Translations under genes and position numbers: made by a program
Shown here: positions 26,849 through 35,048 of the stretch, in pieces
How positions within the stretch are numbered: the stretch's first letter is position 1
Layout of the letters: every line of letters starts with the position of its first letter
The notes under the pieces: model-generated
Database searches by the model: none
Told to the model about the DNA's origin: nothing
What the model saw: the letters and a program-made list of their open reading frames with translations, nothing else
NCBI GenBank assembly: GCA_020831635.1
Contig: JAFIGC010000017.1
Location: forward strand, 1-59,162
Length of the DNA: 59,162 nucleotides
Direction of reading: 5' to 3'
Source of the DNA: Verrucomicrobiota bacterium
GTDB lineage: Bacteria; Verrucomicrobiota; Kiritimatiellia; SS1-B-03-39; UBA6053

Positions 26849-27445
26849 ATGTCCACAGATTCATCATCCCCACCTTTGCCTCAAGCCGCCCCGCAAACCG
26901 CCTGGCGGCTTCGCCTGAAAGCGGGCATTGCCCTCCTGACCTTGCTTGCCGTGCTTGCTTTGGAGATGTCGGGTTTGGGGGCGTGGTTGTTGTATGCGGC
27001 CACTTGGGCGATTGTGTTGCACGTGCTTTTGGGCGTTTATGTGTTTGTGATGCATCTGCACGCCCTGTCCCGCCCCCAATGCGCCTTGGATGGTTTTGCG
27101 TTTCTGTTTTTGTTGGGGGCGGTGTTGTCGCCCCGGAATCCCGCCCTGTGGTGCGCCTTTTTTGCCGGGGTCTTTGCGCTTGCGATTGTCAAATATCTGT
27201 TGGTGGCGGAGACAGAATCCTCCGAATTGCTGCGGGACTATGCGCGGGAAAAGATTCGTTTGGAAACCCCGGCGGTGATCGGATTCGCCCTCATGGCCAT
27301 GGCCGCCAGTCGCCTGTCCCCGGAAAGCCTGACGATGCGGATCATGCAGGTTTCGATTTTACTTTGTTCCATTCTCTTTGCCGTTTATCTGATTGGCATT
27401 CGACGGATTTATCAACAAGTGACCCGAGCGAAAGACCTCCCATGA
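26849..27445 (+). CDS. Six-helix membrane protein of unknown function
   Basis: 198 residues from ATG 26849. About six hydrophobic helices follow a short polar N-terminus rich in Ser and Pro. No transporter or enzyme motif is recognised. Its stop overlaps the start of the CDP-alcohol phosphatidyltransferase gene (ATGA), so the two are co-translated, and a role in membrane lipid metabolism is possible by association. The start is uncertain because no strong ribosome site is visible. Confidence 0.65.
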   Translation: MSTDSSSPPLPQAAPQTAWRLRLKAGIALLTLLAVLALEMSGLGAWLLYAATWAIVLHVLLGVYVFVMHLHALSRPQCALDGFAFLFLLGAVLSPRNPALWCAFFAGVFALAIVKYLLVAETESSELLRDYAREKIRLETPAVIGFALMAMAASRLSPESLTMRIMQVSILLCSILFAVYLIGIRRIYQQVTRAKDLP

Positions 27446-28047
27446 ATACCATTCCCAACTGGATCAGCCTCACCCGCATTCTGCTTTCTCCCCTTTTGCT
27501 TTGGTTGGGGTGGACCGATCGCGGCACGCCGTTCTTGGTGGTGTTGGCCCTGTTGCTGGTCACCGATTTTCTCGATGGATATTTGGCGCGCAAGCTGAAC
27601 CAGGAATCGAAATTGGGCACCCAGCTCGATACCGCCGGCGACTTGTTGATTAGTGTGCAGGGCCTGTTGGGCGGCTGGTGGCTTTGGCCGGACCGCATGG
27701 CCAACGAAGCGCCGTTTTTTTTTGTCGCCCTCGGATTTTTGGCCCTCTCCGGCCTCGCCGCCCTCATCAAATACCATCACTTGCCCTCCTATCACACCCA
27801 CAGTGCCAAAGCGGCCACCTTTCTCGTCGGTGTGGGCATCTGGATCTTTTTTGCCGGCATTACCCCGTGGTTGTTGCGTTTCGCCCTCATCGTCCTGATC
27901 TATTCCGCCATCGAAGAGTTGGTGATCACCCTCACGTTTGCCAAGTGGCACCCCAATATTCCCAACGCCCTGCACGCCCTCCGGCTCCGGAGAAAAAGAC
28001 TGGGGGCGGCGGAGGCGTCCGCGAAAAGCGTTGGGGGGGAGGAGTAG
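27442..28047 (+). CDS. CDP-alcohol phosphatidyltransferase family protein
   Basis: 201 residues with about five to six membrane helices. The complete family motif DG-x2-AR-x8-G-x3-D-x3-D is present: D45, G46, A49, R50, G59, D63 and D67. These enzymes move a phosphatidyl group from CDP-diacylglycerol to an alcohol such as glycerol 3-phosphate (PgsA), serine or inositol. The sequence opens with an N-x-I-S-L-T-R pattern, as PgsA does, but the acceptor cannot be fixed by eye. It overlaps the upstream membrane gene by 4 bases. Confidence 0.82.
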   Translation: MNTIPNWISLTRILLSPLLLWLGWTDRGTPFLVVLALLLVTDFLDGYLARKLNQESKLGTQLDTAGDLLISVQGLLGGWWLWPDRMANEAPFFFVALGFLALSGLAALIKYHHLPSYHTHSAKAATFLVGVGIWIFFAGITPWLLRFALIVLIYSAIEELVITLTFAKWHPNIPNALHALRLRRKRLGAAEASAKSVGGEE

Positions 28048-28059
28048 GGAATATTATGG

Positions 28060-28483
28060 AAAGCGAACTTTGAACGTCGAACTTTGAACGTCGCCCTCCC
28101 CCCCCTGGCCCCAAAGCGGCAGCTCTGGCGTGCCCGGCCATAGTCCCGCTCGCGGGACGGCGGCGGGTCGTTCCTCCCGGCACTACCGCACTCCAAAGAC
28201 GCTTCGCGTCCGCGCGTGGCGAGTTATGGAGGCATCATTTGGAAGACGCGGATCGGAAAGCAACGGTATATCCTCAGAATGCCCCCATTGCGGAAAAAGC
28301 CCGGACGCGAAGCGTCTTTGGAGTGCGTGTAGCGAGCTTGCGAGCTGCCGCTTTCCGGAGCCATTGCCATTTTGCATTCCGCACTCCGCCTTCGAAAGCG
28401 GTAGCTTCGCGGGGCTCGCTACACGCACTCCAAAGCGGCTTCGCCGCGCTCGTTAACTCCGCACTCCGCATTCCGCACTCGAA
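28060..28483. repeat. REP-like elements and GAACTTTGAACGTC tandem
   Basis: Starts with two tandem GAACTTTGAACGTC units. A partial reverse REP-like arm with hairpin GACGCTTCGCGTC lies at 28184-28218, followed by a full bipartite element at 28303-28457. CACTCCGCATTCCGCACTC heptamer-like repeats end it. The last ~65 bases encode the C-terminus of the PEP-CTERM gene on the other strand. Confidence 0.8.
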
Positions 28484-29204
28484 TACGGCGGTGGTTGAGG
28501 GCGAGGGCAAAGCCGACGATGCCGAGCAGCAGGAGCGTGGAGGGTTCCGGGATGGCGGTGAATTCCATGGCGTTAATGTGCTGGGCATTTACGCCGCCAC
28601 TCCCGCTTGTGTTTTCCAGAATGATATTGCCTGATCCGTCGGTGGAGAGATTGAAGAAAGTGTGGACCAAACCATCGTCCGGGTCAACAGTGATGGAAAT
28701 CTGATTTGCACCCGGATTTGCGATCCATGCATGGGGATCGCGTCCAGCGGTGTTTGCGGAGAGGATGGAGAGGTTGTAGATGAGACCGTCGTCCAAACCG
28801 CTGAAAACGAAACGCTGCGGGGTCGCCGAGTGGTAGGTGAGGTTTTCTTGAGCTTCCGCGGGAATCACACCTGAAACCGGGAACATGCGGCTTGCATCAA
28901 AGCTCTCGTCCCGTCCGCCAATGCCGAAGAGGCCCGCTCCGAGTCCACTGCCCTCAACGCTGAGGTCAACACCGGTTGCGGTTCCGTCGGAAAAACGAAT
29001 CAAATCCACGAACAATGGACCCGCGGCAATGGTTCCGCCACTTGCTCCTTCGACATTGTTCCAATTCCCGGCAGCCGTGTTGCCGTCCTTTGTAAAATTA
29101 ATGACCACGGTGTCTCCCGCGAGTAACGCCGCGGAAACGGAGGGGATAAGCAGTCCGGCGCTCATTGCGAGAAGGGCGATGCATTTCAGATGACGTGTTT
29201 TCAT
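28419..29204 (-). CDS. PEP-CTERM anchored exported protein
   Basis: 261 residues. A signal peptide is at about 1-25 (ends V-S-A-A), followed by a beta-rich middle. The PEP-CTERM anchor is IPEPSTLLLLGIVGFALAL followed by an Arg-rich stop. Exosortase normally processes such proteins at the outer surface; none is in the window. AAGGAG precedes ATG 29204. After the anchor, a 20-residue tail containing NAECGVNERGEAALECV is encoded by the adjoining REP-like repeat, so the original stop was probably replaced. Confidence 0.8.
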   Translation of the reverse strand: MKTRHLKCIALLAMSAGLLIPSVSAALLAGDTVVINFTKDGNTAAGNWNNVEGASGGTIAAGPLFVDLIRFSDGTATGVDLSVEGSGLGAGLFGIGGRDESFDASRMFPVSGVIPAEAQENLTYHSATPQRFVFSGLDDGLIYNLSILSANTAGRDPHAWIANPGANQISITVDPDDGLVHTFFNLSTDGSGNIILENTSGSGGVNAQHINAMEFTAIPEPSTLLLLGIVGFALALNHRRIRVRNAECGVNERGEAALECV

Positions 29205-29281
29205 GGGTCTCCTTGAAAGGGGTTCGTTGTTTAACCTTTTCATTATGCCCGGTCCGGCTCCATCTCACAATCGAAATTCAT

Positions 29282-29295
29282 TTGTAACTATACAA
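29282..29295. promoter_or_regulatory. Candidate operator TTGTA-N4-TACAA
   Basis: A perfect 5-bp inverted repeat with a 4-base centre in the gap between the divergent PEP-CTERM and LacI genes. It ends 22 bases before the LacI start. It is a plausible autoregulatory operator. Confidence 0.4.
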
Positions 29296-29317
29296 GGAGT
29301 CGTGTAAAGGCTCCCCC

Positions 29318-30367
29318 ATGGCGAAATCAAACCGGCGAATCACATTGAAAGACATCGCGGCGGCGACGGGGGTGAGCCCGATGACGGTGTCGTACGCTTT
29401 GCGGAATCACCCGGCGGTGAACGCGGAGACGGGGAGGCGGGTGCGGGAGGTGGCGGAATCGATGGGCTATACCCCCGATCCGGCCTTGTCGGCGCTGGTG
29501 GCGTATCGAAGCGGCAAGCGACCCGCCGCGTCACACGGGAATCTGGCCTGGATTACGGACACGCCGGAATCGCGTAGAAAGTTCGCTTATTTCGAGGAGC
29601 CGGTGTTTCGGGCGGCATCGGAACAGGCGGGTCGGCTCGGATACAAGCTGGAAATTTTCCGATTGGGACCGGAGGGATACAAAGCCGCGCGGCTCGGGCG
29701 TCTCTTTCACAACCGGGGCATACAGGGGGCGCTGATCGCTCCGTTGAACCATCCCCGGGTGTTGGAAGGAATGAACTGGGAGAGGATTTCAGCGGTGTCG
29801 ATTGGACGTTCTTTGCGTCACCCGCGATTGGACCATGTGACCGCAGATCATTTCGAGGCGGGGTATCGCATCTGCGCCATCCTCCGCGAACGCGGATATC
29901 GGCGGATCGCCTTTCTTTCGCCCAGCCGTACCGATGACCGGGTGCAGCATCGCTTTTACGCCTCCATTCGCGCGGCGGCCCTGGACGGGGAACGGGGTTG
30001 GGTGCCACCCTTTCTAATCGGGGAAAATGACGCCGAAGTCCTGGCGCGATTTCTCAAAAAACAACGACCGGATGTGGTGGTCTCCGATGATCCGGCCGGA
30101 TTGGATCTCCTCCGGGCCACCGGATGCGACATCCCGGGGGAGCTTGGCTTCGTCGCGACCCGAATCTTTGGAGACGACCGTACGATCAGCGGTATCCGAC
30201 CCGCAATGGCGGAAATCGGAGAGCGCGCGATTTCGTTTTTGCACATGAAAATGCTGGTGGCCGAGCGGGGCGTGCCGGATCGGGTGGCGGGCATTGTCAT
30301 CCAAGGGCATTGGCAGGAGGGAGAAACGCTTGTCACGGATGTTCAGGAAAAGGGGGCAAGGCACTGA
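29318..30367 (+). CDS. LacI-family transcriptional regulator
   Basis: 349 residues. The helix-turn-helix is at about 8-30 (ITLKDIAAATGVSPMTVSYAL) with the hinge helix after it. A periplasmic-binding-like effector domain follows (about 65-340), with GIQGALIAPLN-type and VVSDDPAGLDLL strands. It should repress or activate sugar-related genes. It is divergent from the PEP-CTERM gene and convergent with the epimerase. TTGTA-N4-TACAA upstream may be its own site. Confidence 0.85.
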   Translation: MAKSNRRITLKDIAAATGVSPMTVSYALRNHPAVNAETGRRVREVAESMGYTPDPALSALVAYRSGKRPAASHGNLAWITDTPESRRKFAYFEEPVFRAASEQAGRLGYKLEIFRLGPEGYKAARLGRLFHNRGIQGALIAPLNHPRVLEGMNWERISAVSIGRSLRHPRLDHVTADHFEAGYRICAILRERGYRRIAFLSPSRTDDRVQHRFYASIRAAALDGERGWVPPFLIGENDAEVLARFLKKQRPDVVVSDDPAGLDLLRATGCDIPGELGFVATRIFGDDRTISGIRPAMAEIGERAISFLHMKMLVAERGVPDRVAGIVIQGHWQEGETLVTDVQEKGARH

Positions 30368-30396
30368 GGGCAGGCATCGAATTTCGAAGAGTGCCC

Positions 30397-30505
30397 CCTG
30401 GCCCCAAAGCGGTAGCTTCGCGGGGCTCGCTACACGCACTCCAAAGCGGCTTCGCCGCAGTCTTTACTCCGCACTTCGCACTCCGCATTCCGCACTCCAA
30501 AGCGT
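30397..30505. repeat. REP-like reverse arm with heptamer repeats
   Basis: Holds GCGGTAGCTTCGCGGGGCTC and GCACTCCAAAGCGGCTTCGC, then ACTCCGCACTTCGCACTCCG heptamer-like repeats. It fills the gap between the convergent LacI and epimerase genes and borders the epimerase stop codon. Confidence 0.8.
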
Positions 30506-31345
30506 TTACCCGCACATGTCGTTCAGGGTTCGCGCGGCCGTAAAGGCTTCGGCGAGAAACGTTTCGTGGCTGCCGTGGTGGTCGGGGGTCCAACTGACTT
30601 CGAGTTGCAGGGGCTTGGTATAGGGGCTTTCGGAAACAAAGCGCATGATCGCGGGCCAATCCGCGTTTCCTTCGGGATCCAGGGGACACCAGTGAAGGTC
30701 TTTTACGGTGTCGTTGTCGTTGAGATGAAGAATCTGCAGCCGGGACACGCAGTGCTTCAACAACCACTCGGTGTTGCCGGAAATCAAGGCGTGGCCGGGG
30801 TCAAAGGTGAAGCCGACAAAATCCGCGTCAAAGGTTTCGAAGGCGGCGCTGAAGGTGCGTCGATCATTGTCCAAGAGGTAGTGGTTTTCCAAGGCGATGG
30901 TCACGCCCAATTCGCGGGAAAGATCTTCGACCCGGCGCAGGGCTTCGAGTAGATCTTCGATTTGCCCCTCCTCAATCGGGCCTTTGGAGGGCACGTGATA
31001 GACCATGGCGTTTCCGCCCAGACGTTGGGTGAGCCGCATCCGGTGCACAAAAAGGTCCATGGCGCGCTGCTTTTCCTCATCGCTTCCGTAGTAAAGATTG
31101 ACACCCTTACAATGGCAACCGTGCACATCCAACACCTGGATCCCGTTTTCGGACAATGCCCGGGTCCACTCGGTCTCCTCGGCTTCCGTGAAGGCCTCCG
31201 GCTTGGTCCATTTGTGGGCGAGGTGTAGATGCGTGAATCCGGCGGCGCGAATGCGTCGCAGATTCTCGTGCAGCGGCACGTCGGGCGCAAACGCTTTGTC
31301 GGAAATGGAGGCGGACAGGGTTTGTGAGGTACTGTGAATGGTCAT
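30506..31345 (-). CDS. Sugar phosphate isomerase/epimerase (xylose-isomerase-like TIM barrel)
   Basis: 279 residues. Barrel landmarks are D-V-H-G-C-H near 74-79, ALENHYL near 151-157 with a metal Glu, FTFDPGHAL near 180-188 with metal Asp and His, LHLNDND near 206-212, and a final LEVSW near 249. These are the usual divalent-metal ligand positions. The substrate is unknown. It lies 75 bases downstream of the beta-helix lipoprotein gene on the same strand, so both may act on the same carbohydrate. Confidence 0.8.
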   Translation of the reverse strand: MTIHSTSQTLSASISDKAFAPDVPLHENLRRIRAAGFTHLHLAHKWTKPEAFTEAEETEWTRALSENGIQVLDVHGCHCKGVNLYYGSDEEKQRAMDLFVHRMRLTQRLGGNAMVYHVPSKGPIEEGQIEDLLEALRRVEDLSRELGVTIALENHYLLDNDRRTFSAAFETFDADFVGFTFDPGHALISGNTEWLLKHCVSRLQILHLNDNDTVKDLHWCPLDPEGNADWPAIMRFVSESPYTKPLQLEVSWTPDHHGSHETFLAEAFTAARTLNDMCG

Positions 31346-31420
31346 GGCCGACTCTTGCCAGAATTATCGCAAATGGCAAGAGGTCATTCGGGCCTTTTGG
31401 AATGCGACGTTTCGAAAGGC

Positions 31421-33310
31421 TCACAATTCCAACTCATCCACATTGGATGTGCCATGGGTTTGGTCGCGGGAGCCGAAACCCGTGGGGGAAAGTCCGGTTT
31501 GCTCCACCGCGCGCTGCAAAGCCAGGGCCACGGCGTCGGCATCCCAGCGGGCGTCGGCATCCTGTTCGGTAAGGGCTTGCCAGGCTTCCAGGGAAATCGT
31601 CCGGTTGCGCATGTCCTTGAAGCCTTGGGTACCCCGCGCATCGGGCAAGGCATAGGTGTTGCCCGCGAGTTGCAGGGTTTCGAAGGTGACGGCAAGCGTT
31701 TCGGTGCCATCGGGCCCTTCAAAGGCGTGTTCGCGCATTCCGAAGTCATAGATGTGGGAGCCGTCATCGGGGTCCGTGTGCCCAATGATGGATCGGACGA
31801 CGGTGATGTCGCGGGGCGAGCGGCGCTTGCTCAGCCGTTCCCGCCGCCAGCCTTCGGAGAATTCCAGCAAGGCTTCTTCGGAAAGCGGTACGGAGCCGGC
31901 GATGCGGATGCCCCGGGAGGTGTTGTTGAGAATCACGGACGAATCGATCTGCACGTTGACGCTGTCGAACATGTTGATGCCGGTGCTGTTGCCTTTGAGC
32001 ACCGCCCCGCGCACCAGAAAAGGTCCGTCCACCGCTTCGATGGAAATGCCGGAACGGTAATTGTTCACGGCGGTGAAATTTTCCAGGGTCACGTGGGTGA
32101 TGTGGTCGTCGAACCATCCCCCGGAGGCGTGGTTGTCATTGGCGACGTGTTTGCGGATCAGCACGCGGTGGATGCCGGAGAATTTGAAGCCGCAGGGGGC
32201 CCATCCGGTGGCGCCCAGGGCCGCTCCGCGCCAATTGTTGTGGCTGGTTTCGCAGTCCTCGATCAGACCGTTCGTCATGCCGCCGGTCATGCCGAGGGTT
32301 CCGTTGTGGTTGGCGCGCACCCGGCGAAGCACCACGTTGCGGAGCACTTGGCCTTGATGATGGACAAGGGCGAGACCTTGGCCGTTGTTCCAACGGATTT
32401 CGCAGTCCTCCACCAGCAGGTTTTCGGTGCCCAAAAACTGCATGGCGGAACTGTTGAAGGAGAGGGTGGCCGCGTGTTGCAATGCCAGGTTTCGAAACCC
32501 GATGTTGCGCGAACCTTGTACGCGGATCAGCTTGGAGTGGGCCCCGAATCGACGCTCGGGACGTACCGAAACTTCCAACTTGGCGGTTCGTGGATCGATG
32601 TCCGCGGGCGGATGGAAGTAAATGCGCTCCGCGTCTTCGTCGACCAGGTAGCTGCCTTCCACAAGCCCTTCCCGTTGGTACACCTGCCGCATGGGGGCGC
32701 CTTCGACAAACAACAATTCGCGGCGAAAACTCGTCCCCTCCTTCATGGGCATCAAACCGGGCCAGGGATTGGGTTCGGGACCGAATTTGAAGGTCCAGAC
32801 ATGTTCAAACACCTCAGGATTCTCTTCCGAGGGAGCCCAATCCGTAAAAAGGTCCGACCCGGAAAGAATCACTTCCCCGCCTTCGCCGACCGCTCCCTCC
32901 AACAACAGAGGCGCGTCGCGGTTCCAATTCACGATGTCCACCGTTTCCCGATAGACGCCCGGATGAATGAGAATCCGAACCCCTTCGGAGGCTTCTCCGG
33001 TGCGGAACGCGCGTTCGACCGCCGCCTGAATGTTGGCCAGCGGACGGTCCTCCGTACCGGGGTTTTCATTGGCCGCGTCCGGGTGGGTGGCGTTCACCAC
33101 CAGGGTATGGGCGATGCGGGCCTCGGGAAACTCCCAGGGTTCATATTGCAAAACTTCCGGCAGGGACACCGTCGGAGGGAGGTCTTCGGTCTGAGGAGAG
33201 GAGGGTTTCTGCGGACCGCGACAGGCCGAAGTGAGCAGCATGAAAATGATGATCGGAATGGGCAACAGGCTTCCGAAACCGGCGGGAGAATGGCGTAAGG
33301 ACGTTTTCAT
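31421..33310 (-). CDS. Parallel beta-helix lipoprotein (pectate-lyase-like fold)
   Basis: 629 residues. The leader has a hydrophobic core and the lipobox LTSAC, with the lipidated Cys at about 30. A right-handed parallel beta-helix follows at about 85-520, seen as short periodic strands with Asn ladders (N-N-G, N-H-N-G, N-N-Y-R-S-G, N-N-T-S-R-G) and an early pattern ILIHPGVYRETV. Such proteins bind or cleave polysaccharides; catalytic residues cannot be assigned by eye. It is probably co-transcribed with the downstream epimerase and divergent from a small exported protein and a LacI regulator. Confidence 0.75.
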   Translation of the reverse strand: MKTSLRHSPAGFGSLLPIPIIIFMLLTSACRGPQKPSSPQTEDLPPTVSLPEVLQYEPWEFPEARIAHTLVVNATHPDAANENPGTEDRPLANIQAAVERAFRTGEASEGVRILIHPGVYRETVDIVNWNRDAPLLLEGAVGEGGEVILSGSDLFTDWAPSEENPEVFEHVWTFKFGPEPNPWPGLMPMKEGTSFRRELLFVEGAPMRQVYQREGLVEGSYLVDEDAERIYFHPPADIDPRTAKLEVSVRPERRFGAHSKLIRVQGSRNIGFRNLALQHAATLSFNSSAMQFLGTENLLVEDCEIRWNNGQGLALVHHQGQVLRNVVLRRVRANHNGTLGMTGGMTNGLIEDCETSHNNWRGAALGATGWAPCGFKFSGIHRVLIRKHVANDNHASGGWFDDHITHVTLENFTAVNNYRSGISIEAVDGPFLVRGAVLKGNSTGINMFDSVNVQIDSSVILNNTSRGIRIAGSVPLSEEALLEFSEGWRRERLSKRRSPRDITVVRSIIGHTDPDDGSHIYDFGMREHAFEGPDGTETLAVTFETLQLAGNTYALPDARGTQGFKDMRNRTISLEAWQALTEQDADARWDADAVALALQRAVEQTGLSPTGFGSRDQTHGTSNVDELEL

Positions 33311-33384
33311 ATTTTATAGAACCTCGGGTTTGGGTGAGTTTTGCATCTTAAGTACTCGGGAATGAATTGACAACCCCACACGAA

Positions 33385-33420
33385 GGTTTACCGTAACCCT
33401 AACTTTGGGTTGTCGTAACC
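33385..33420. promoter_or_regulatory. Two operator-like sites 22 bp apart
   Basis: GGTTTACCGTAACC (33385-33398) and GGGTTGTCGTAACC (33407-33420) match at 10 of 14 positions. They start 22 bp apart, about two helical turns. They lie between the divergent beta-helix and exported-protein genes and are good candidates for the adjacent LacI protein. TTGACA at 33367-33372 may be a -35 box. Confidence 0.4.
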
Positions 33421-33476
33421 TCGTTTTCGTGAGAGTTTGCGAGGGTATTCATTCAACCCATAGGAGAATTCAAAAC

Positions 33477-34043
33477 ATGAAGATGACGAAAAAGAAAAGC
33501 GGATTGTGTATCTTGGCCTGCGTGCTTTCGTTCGCGGCTCACGCCGAATACCAGGTGTTGCGGCTTCCGCCTCTCGTGGTTGGAGAACAGTTACCCGAAG
33601 GATGGACCGGGCACAAGCCCGCGCATTTGGAGCGGATCGAAGGGAGCCACGAGGTTGTGGAGGTGGAGGGTCAGACCATCCTCCGACTCACGAAAAACAA
33701 TTTTGACAGCGTGTTGATGGTCCAAACCGAAGTGGACCTGCCCGACGATCAACAAACGCTGGAGTTGGGTATCCGCAGCCGGGTGCCGGAAATTGAACTG
33801 CCGACCGAGCTTCCCGGACGCAATCGGTTTCGTGCCGGGGTGGTTTTTCTGGATGAAAGCGGGGAGGAGATCTCCGGCACGTTTCCGCAAATTGCCATTG
33901 GGGAAGTGCAATCCGACTGGGAGATGGCCACGCGGGAATACAGGGTTCCGCATGATGCGGTGCGGGTGCGCTTGTCCTTTCAAATGTTGAACTGCACCGG
34001 AGTGTGGGAAATACAAGGGGCGGGGATCCGGGTCAAACCCTGA
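33477..34043 (+). CDS. Small exported protein, beta-sandwich-like
   Basis: 188 residues. A signal peptide lies at about 1-22 (basic start, hydrophobic core, ends A-H-A). The remainder is beta-rich, with alternating hydrophobic strands resembling a carbohydrate-binding module (VMVQTEVDLPDDQQTLEL, WEMATREYRVPHDAVRVRLS). No catalytic motif is recognised. AGGAGA sits 8 bases before the ATG. It is 21 bases upstream of the LacI gene and may be in an operon with LacI and the M14 peptidase. Confidence 0.6.
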   Translation: MKMTKKKSGLCILACVLSFAAHAEYQVLRLPPLVVGEQLPEGWTGHKPAHLERIEGSHEVVEVEGQTILRLTKNNFDSVLMVQTEVDLPDDQQTLELGIRSRVPEIELPTELPGRNRFRAGVVFLDESGEEISGTFPQIAIGEVQSDWEMATREYRVPHDAVRVRLSFQMLNCTGVWEIQGAGIRVKP

Positions 34044-34064
34044 CCCCTGATCCGGTATATCACT

Positions 34065-35048
34065 ATGAAGTCGGGCAGTCCAAGTTTGCGGAAAATCGCG
34101 GAACGCGCGGGGGTGAGCACCATGACGGTGTCCCGCGCCCTGCGAGGACTGCCCAAAGTATCCGATGAACAGCGGGCGCGCATTCTCGAGATTGCCGAAG
34201 AATTGGGGTATCGCCCCGATCCCCGCATCTCTCAGCTTATGGCGCATTTGCGGCAGGGACGGGCCGTGGCCGGCACGTCCACCTTGGCGTGGCTCACCCC
34301 GCATGACGAGGAGCGACAGGGCGCAAGCAGAGGGTACAGGATGGGACTGCTTGAGGGCGCGCGCCGTCGGGCGGAGAAACTTGGCTACACTTTGGATGTG
34401 ATCTCGTTTCACAAAGCGGGGGTGAGTCCGGAACGCTGCCGCCACATTTTGGAAGCGCGCGGGATTCAGGGGGTGATCATTTCTCCGTTGGGCAGCCGGG
34501 ACCGGCGATTGGAGGTGCCCTTGGACAACTTCTCGGTGGCTTCCATTGGGTTTGCCTTGGACGAGCCGCGTTTTCATCGGGTGGGGGAGAATTTTTTCGA
34601 GGACACCCAACTGGCGCTCAACCGGCTTGCCGTTCGGGGCTGTAGTCGGGTGGGGGTGGTGCTGGGCATGGACCCCAAACAGCACATGGTCGAACACGTG
34701 CTGGGCGCCTGGGCGGGTTGGTGTGTCCAAGAGAGACTGACCCTGCCCGAACCGCTCGTGTGCACCCCCCTACGGGAAGTCGATGTCAAAGACTGGTTCA
34801 AAAGCGAAAAACCAGACGGCATTGTGAGCAATGTGGATTTGCGCGACTGGATCCCCAAAAAAGTGAAAGGATTCCGGGTGGGATTTTTTTTTGAAGAGGA
34901 CGAGTTGCCCGGCGTGGTGCCCGACTTGGAAGCGATTGGTTCCGCGGCCGTGGACATGGTGGTTGCCCAGATCTTGCGTACTGAAACCGGGGTTCCCCGG
35001 GAGCGGAAAACCATGCTTCTCAGCGGACTGCTACGGGAGGAGGCATGA
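34065..35048 (+). CDS. LacI-family transcriptional regulator
   Basis: 327 residues. The helix-turn-helix is at about 7-29 (SLRKIAERAGVSTMTVSRAL) and the hinge after it. The effector domain contains GIQGVIISPLG and a VSNVDLRDWIPKK-like sensor region. It probably regulates the flanking beta-helix lipoprotein, exported protein and carboxypeptidase. Its stop overlaps the carboxypeptidase start as ATGA, an unusual tight link between a regulator and a peptidase. Confidence 0.85.
   Translation: MKSGSPSLRKIAERAGVSTMTVSRALRGLPKVSDEQRARILEIAEELGYRPDPRISQLMAHLRQGRAVAGTSTLAWLTPHDEERQGASRGYRMGLLEGARRRAEKLGYTLDVISFHKAGVSPERCRHILEARGIQGVIISPLGSRDRRLEVPLDNFSVASIGFALDEPRFHRVGENFFEDTQLALNRLAVRGCSRVGVVLGMDPKQHMVEHVLGAWAGWCVQERLTLPEPLVCTPLREVDVKDWFKSEKPDGIVSNVDLRDWIPKKVKGFRVGFFFEEDELPGVVPDLEAIGSAAVDMVVAQILRTETGVPRERKTMLLSGLLREEA

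Noticed and set aside
31334-33298. 654-residue plus-strand open frame
   Set aside because: It lies opposite the beta-helix lipoprotein, which has a signal peptide, lipobox and Asn ladders. The plus frame is Gly/His/Val-rich noise typical of antisense frames.
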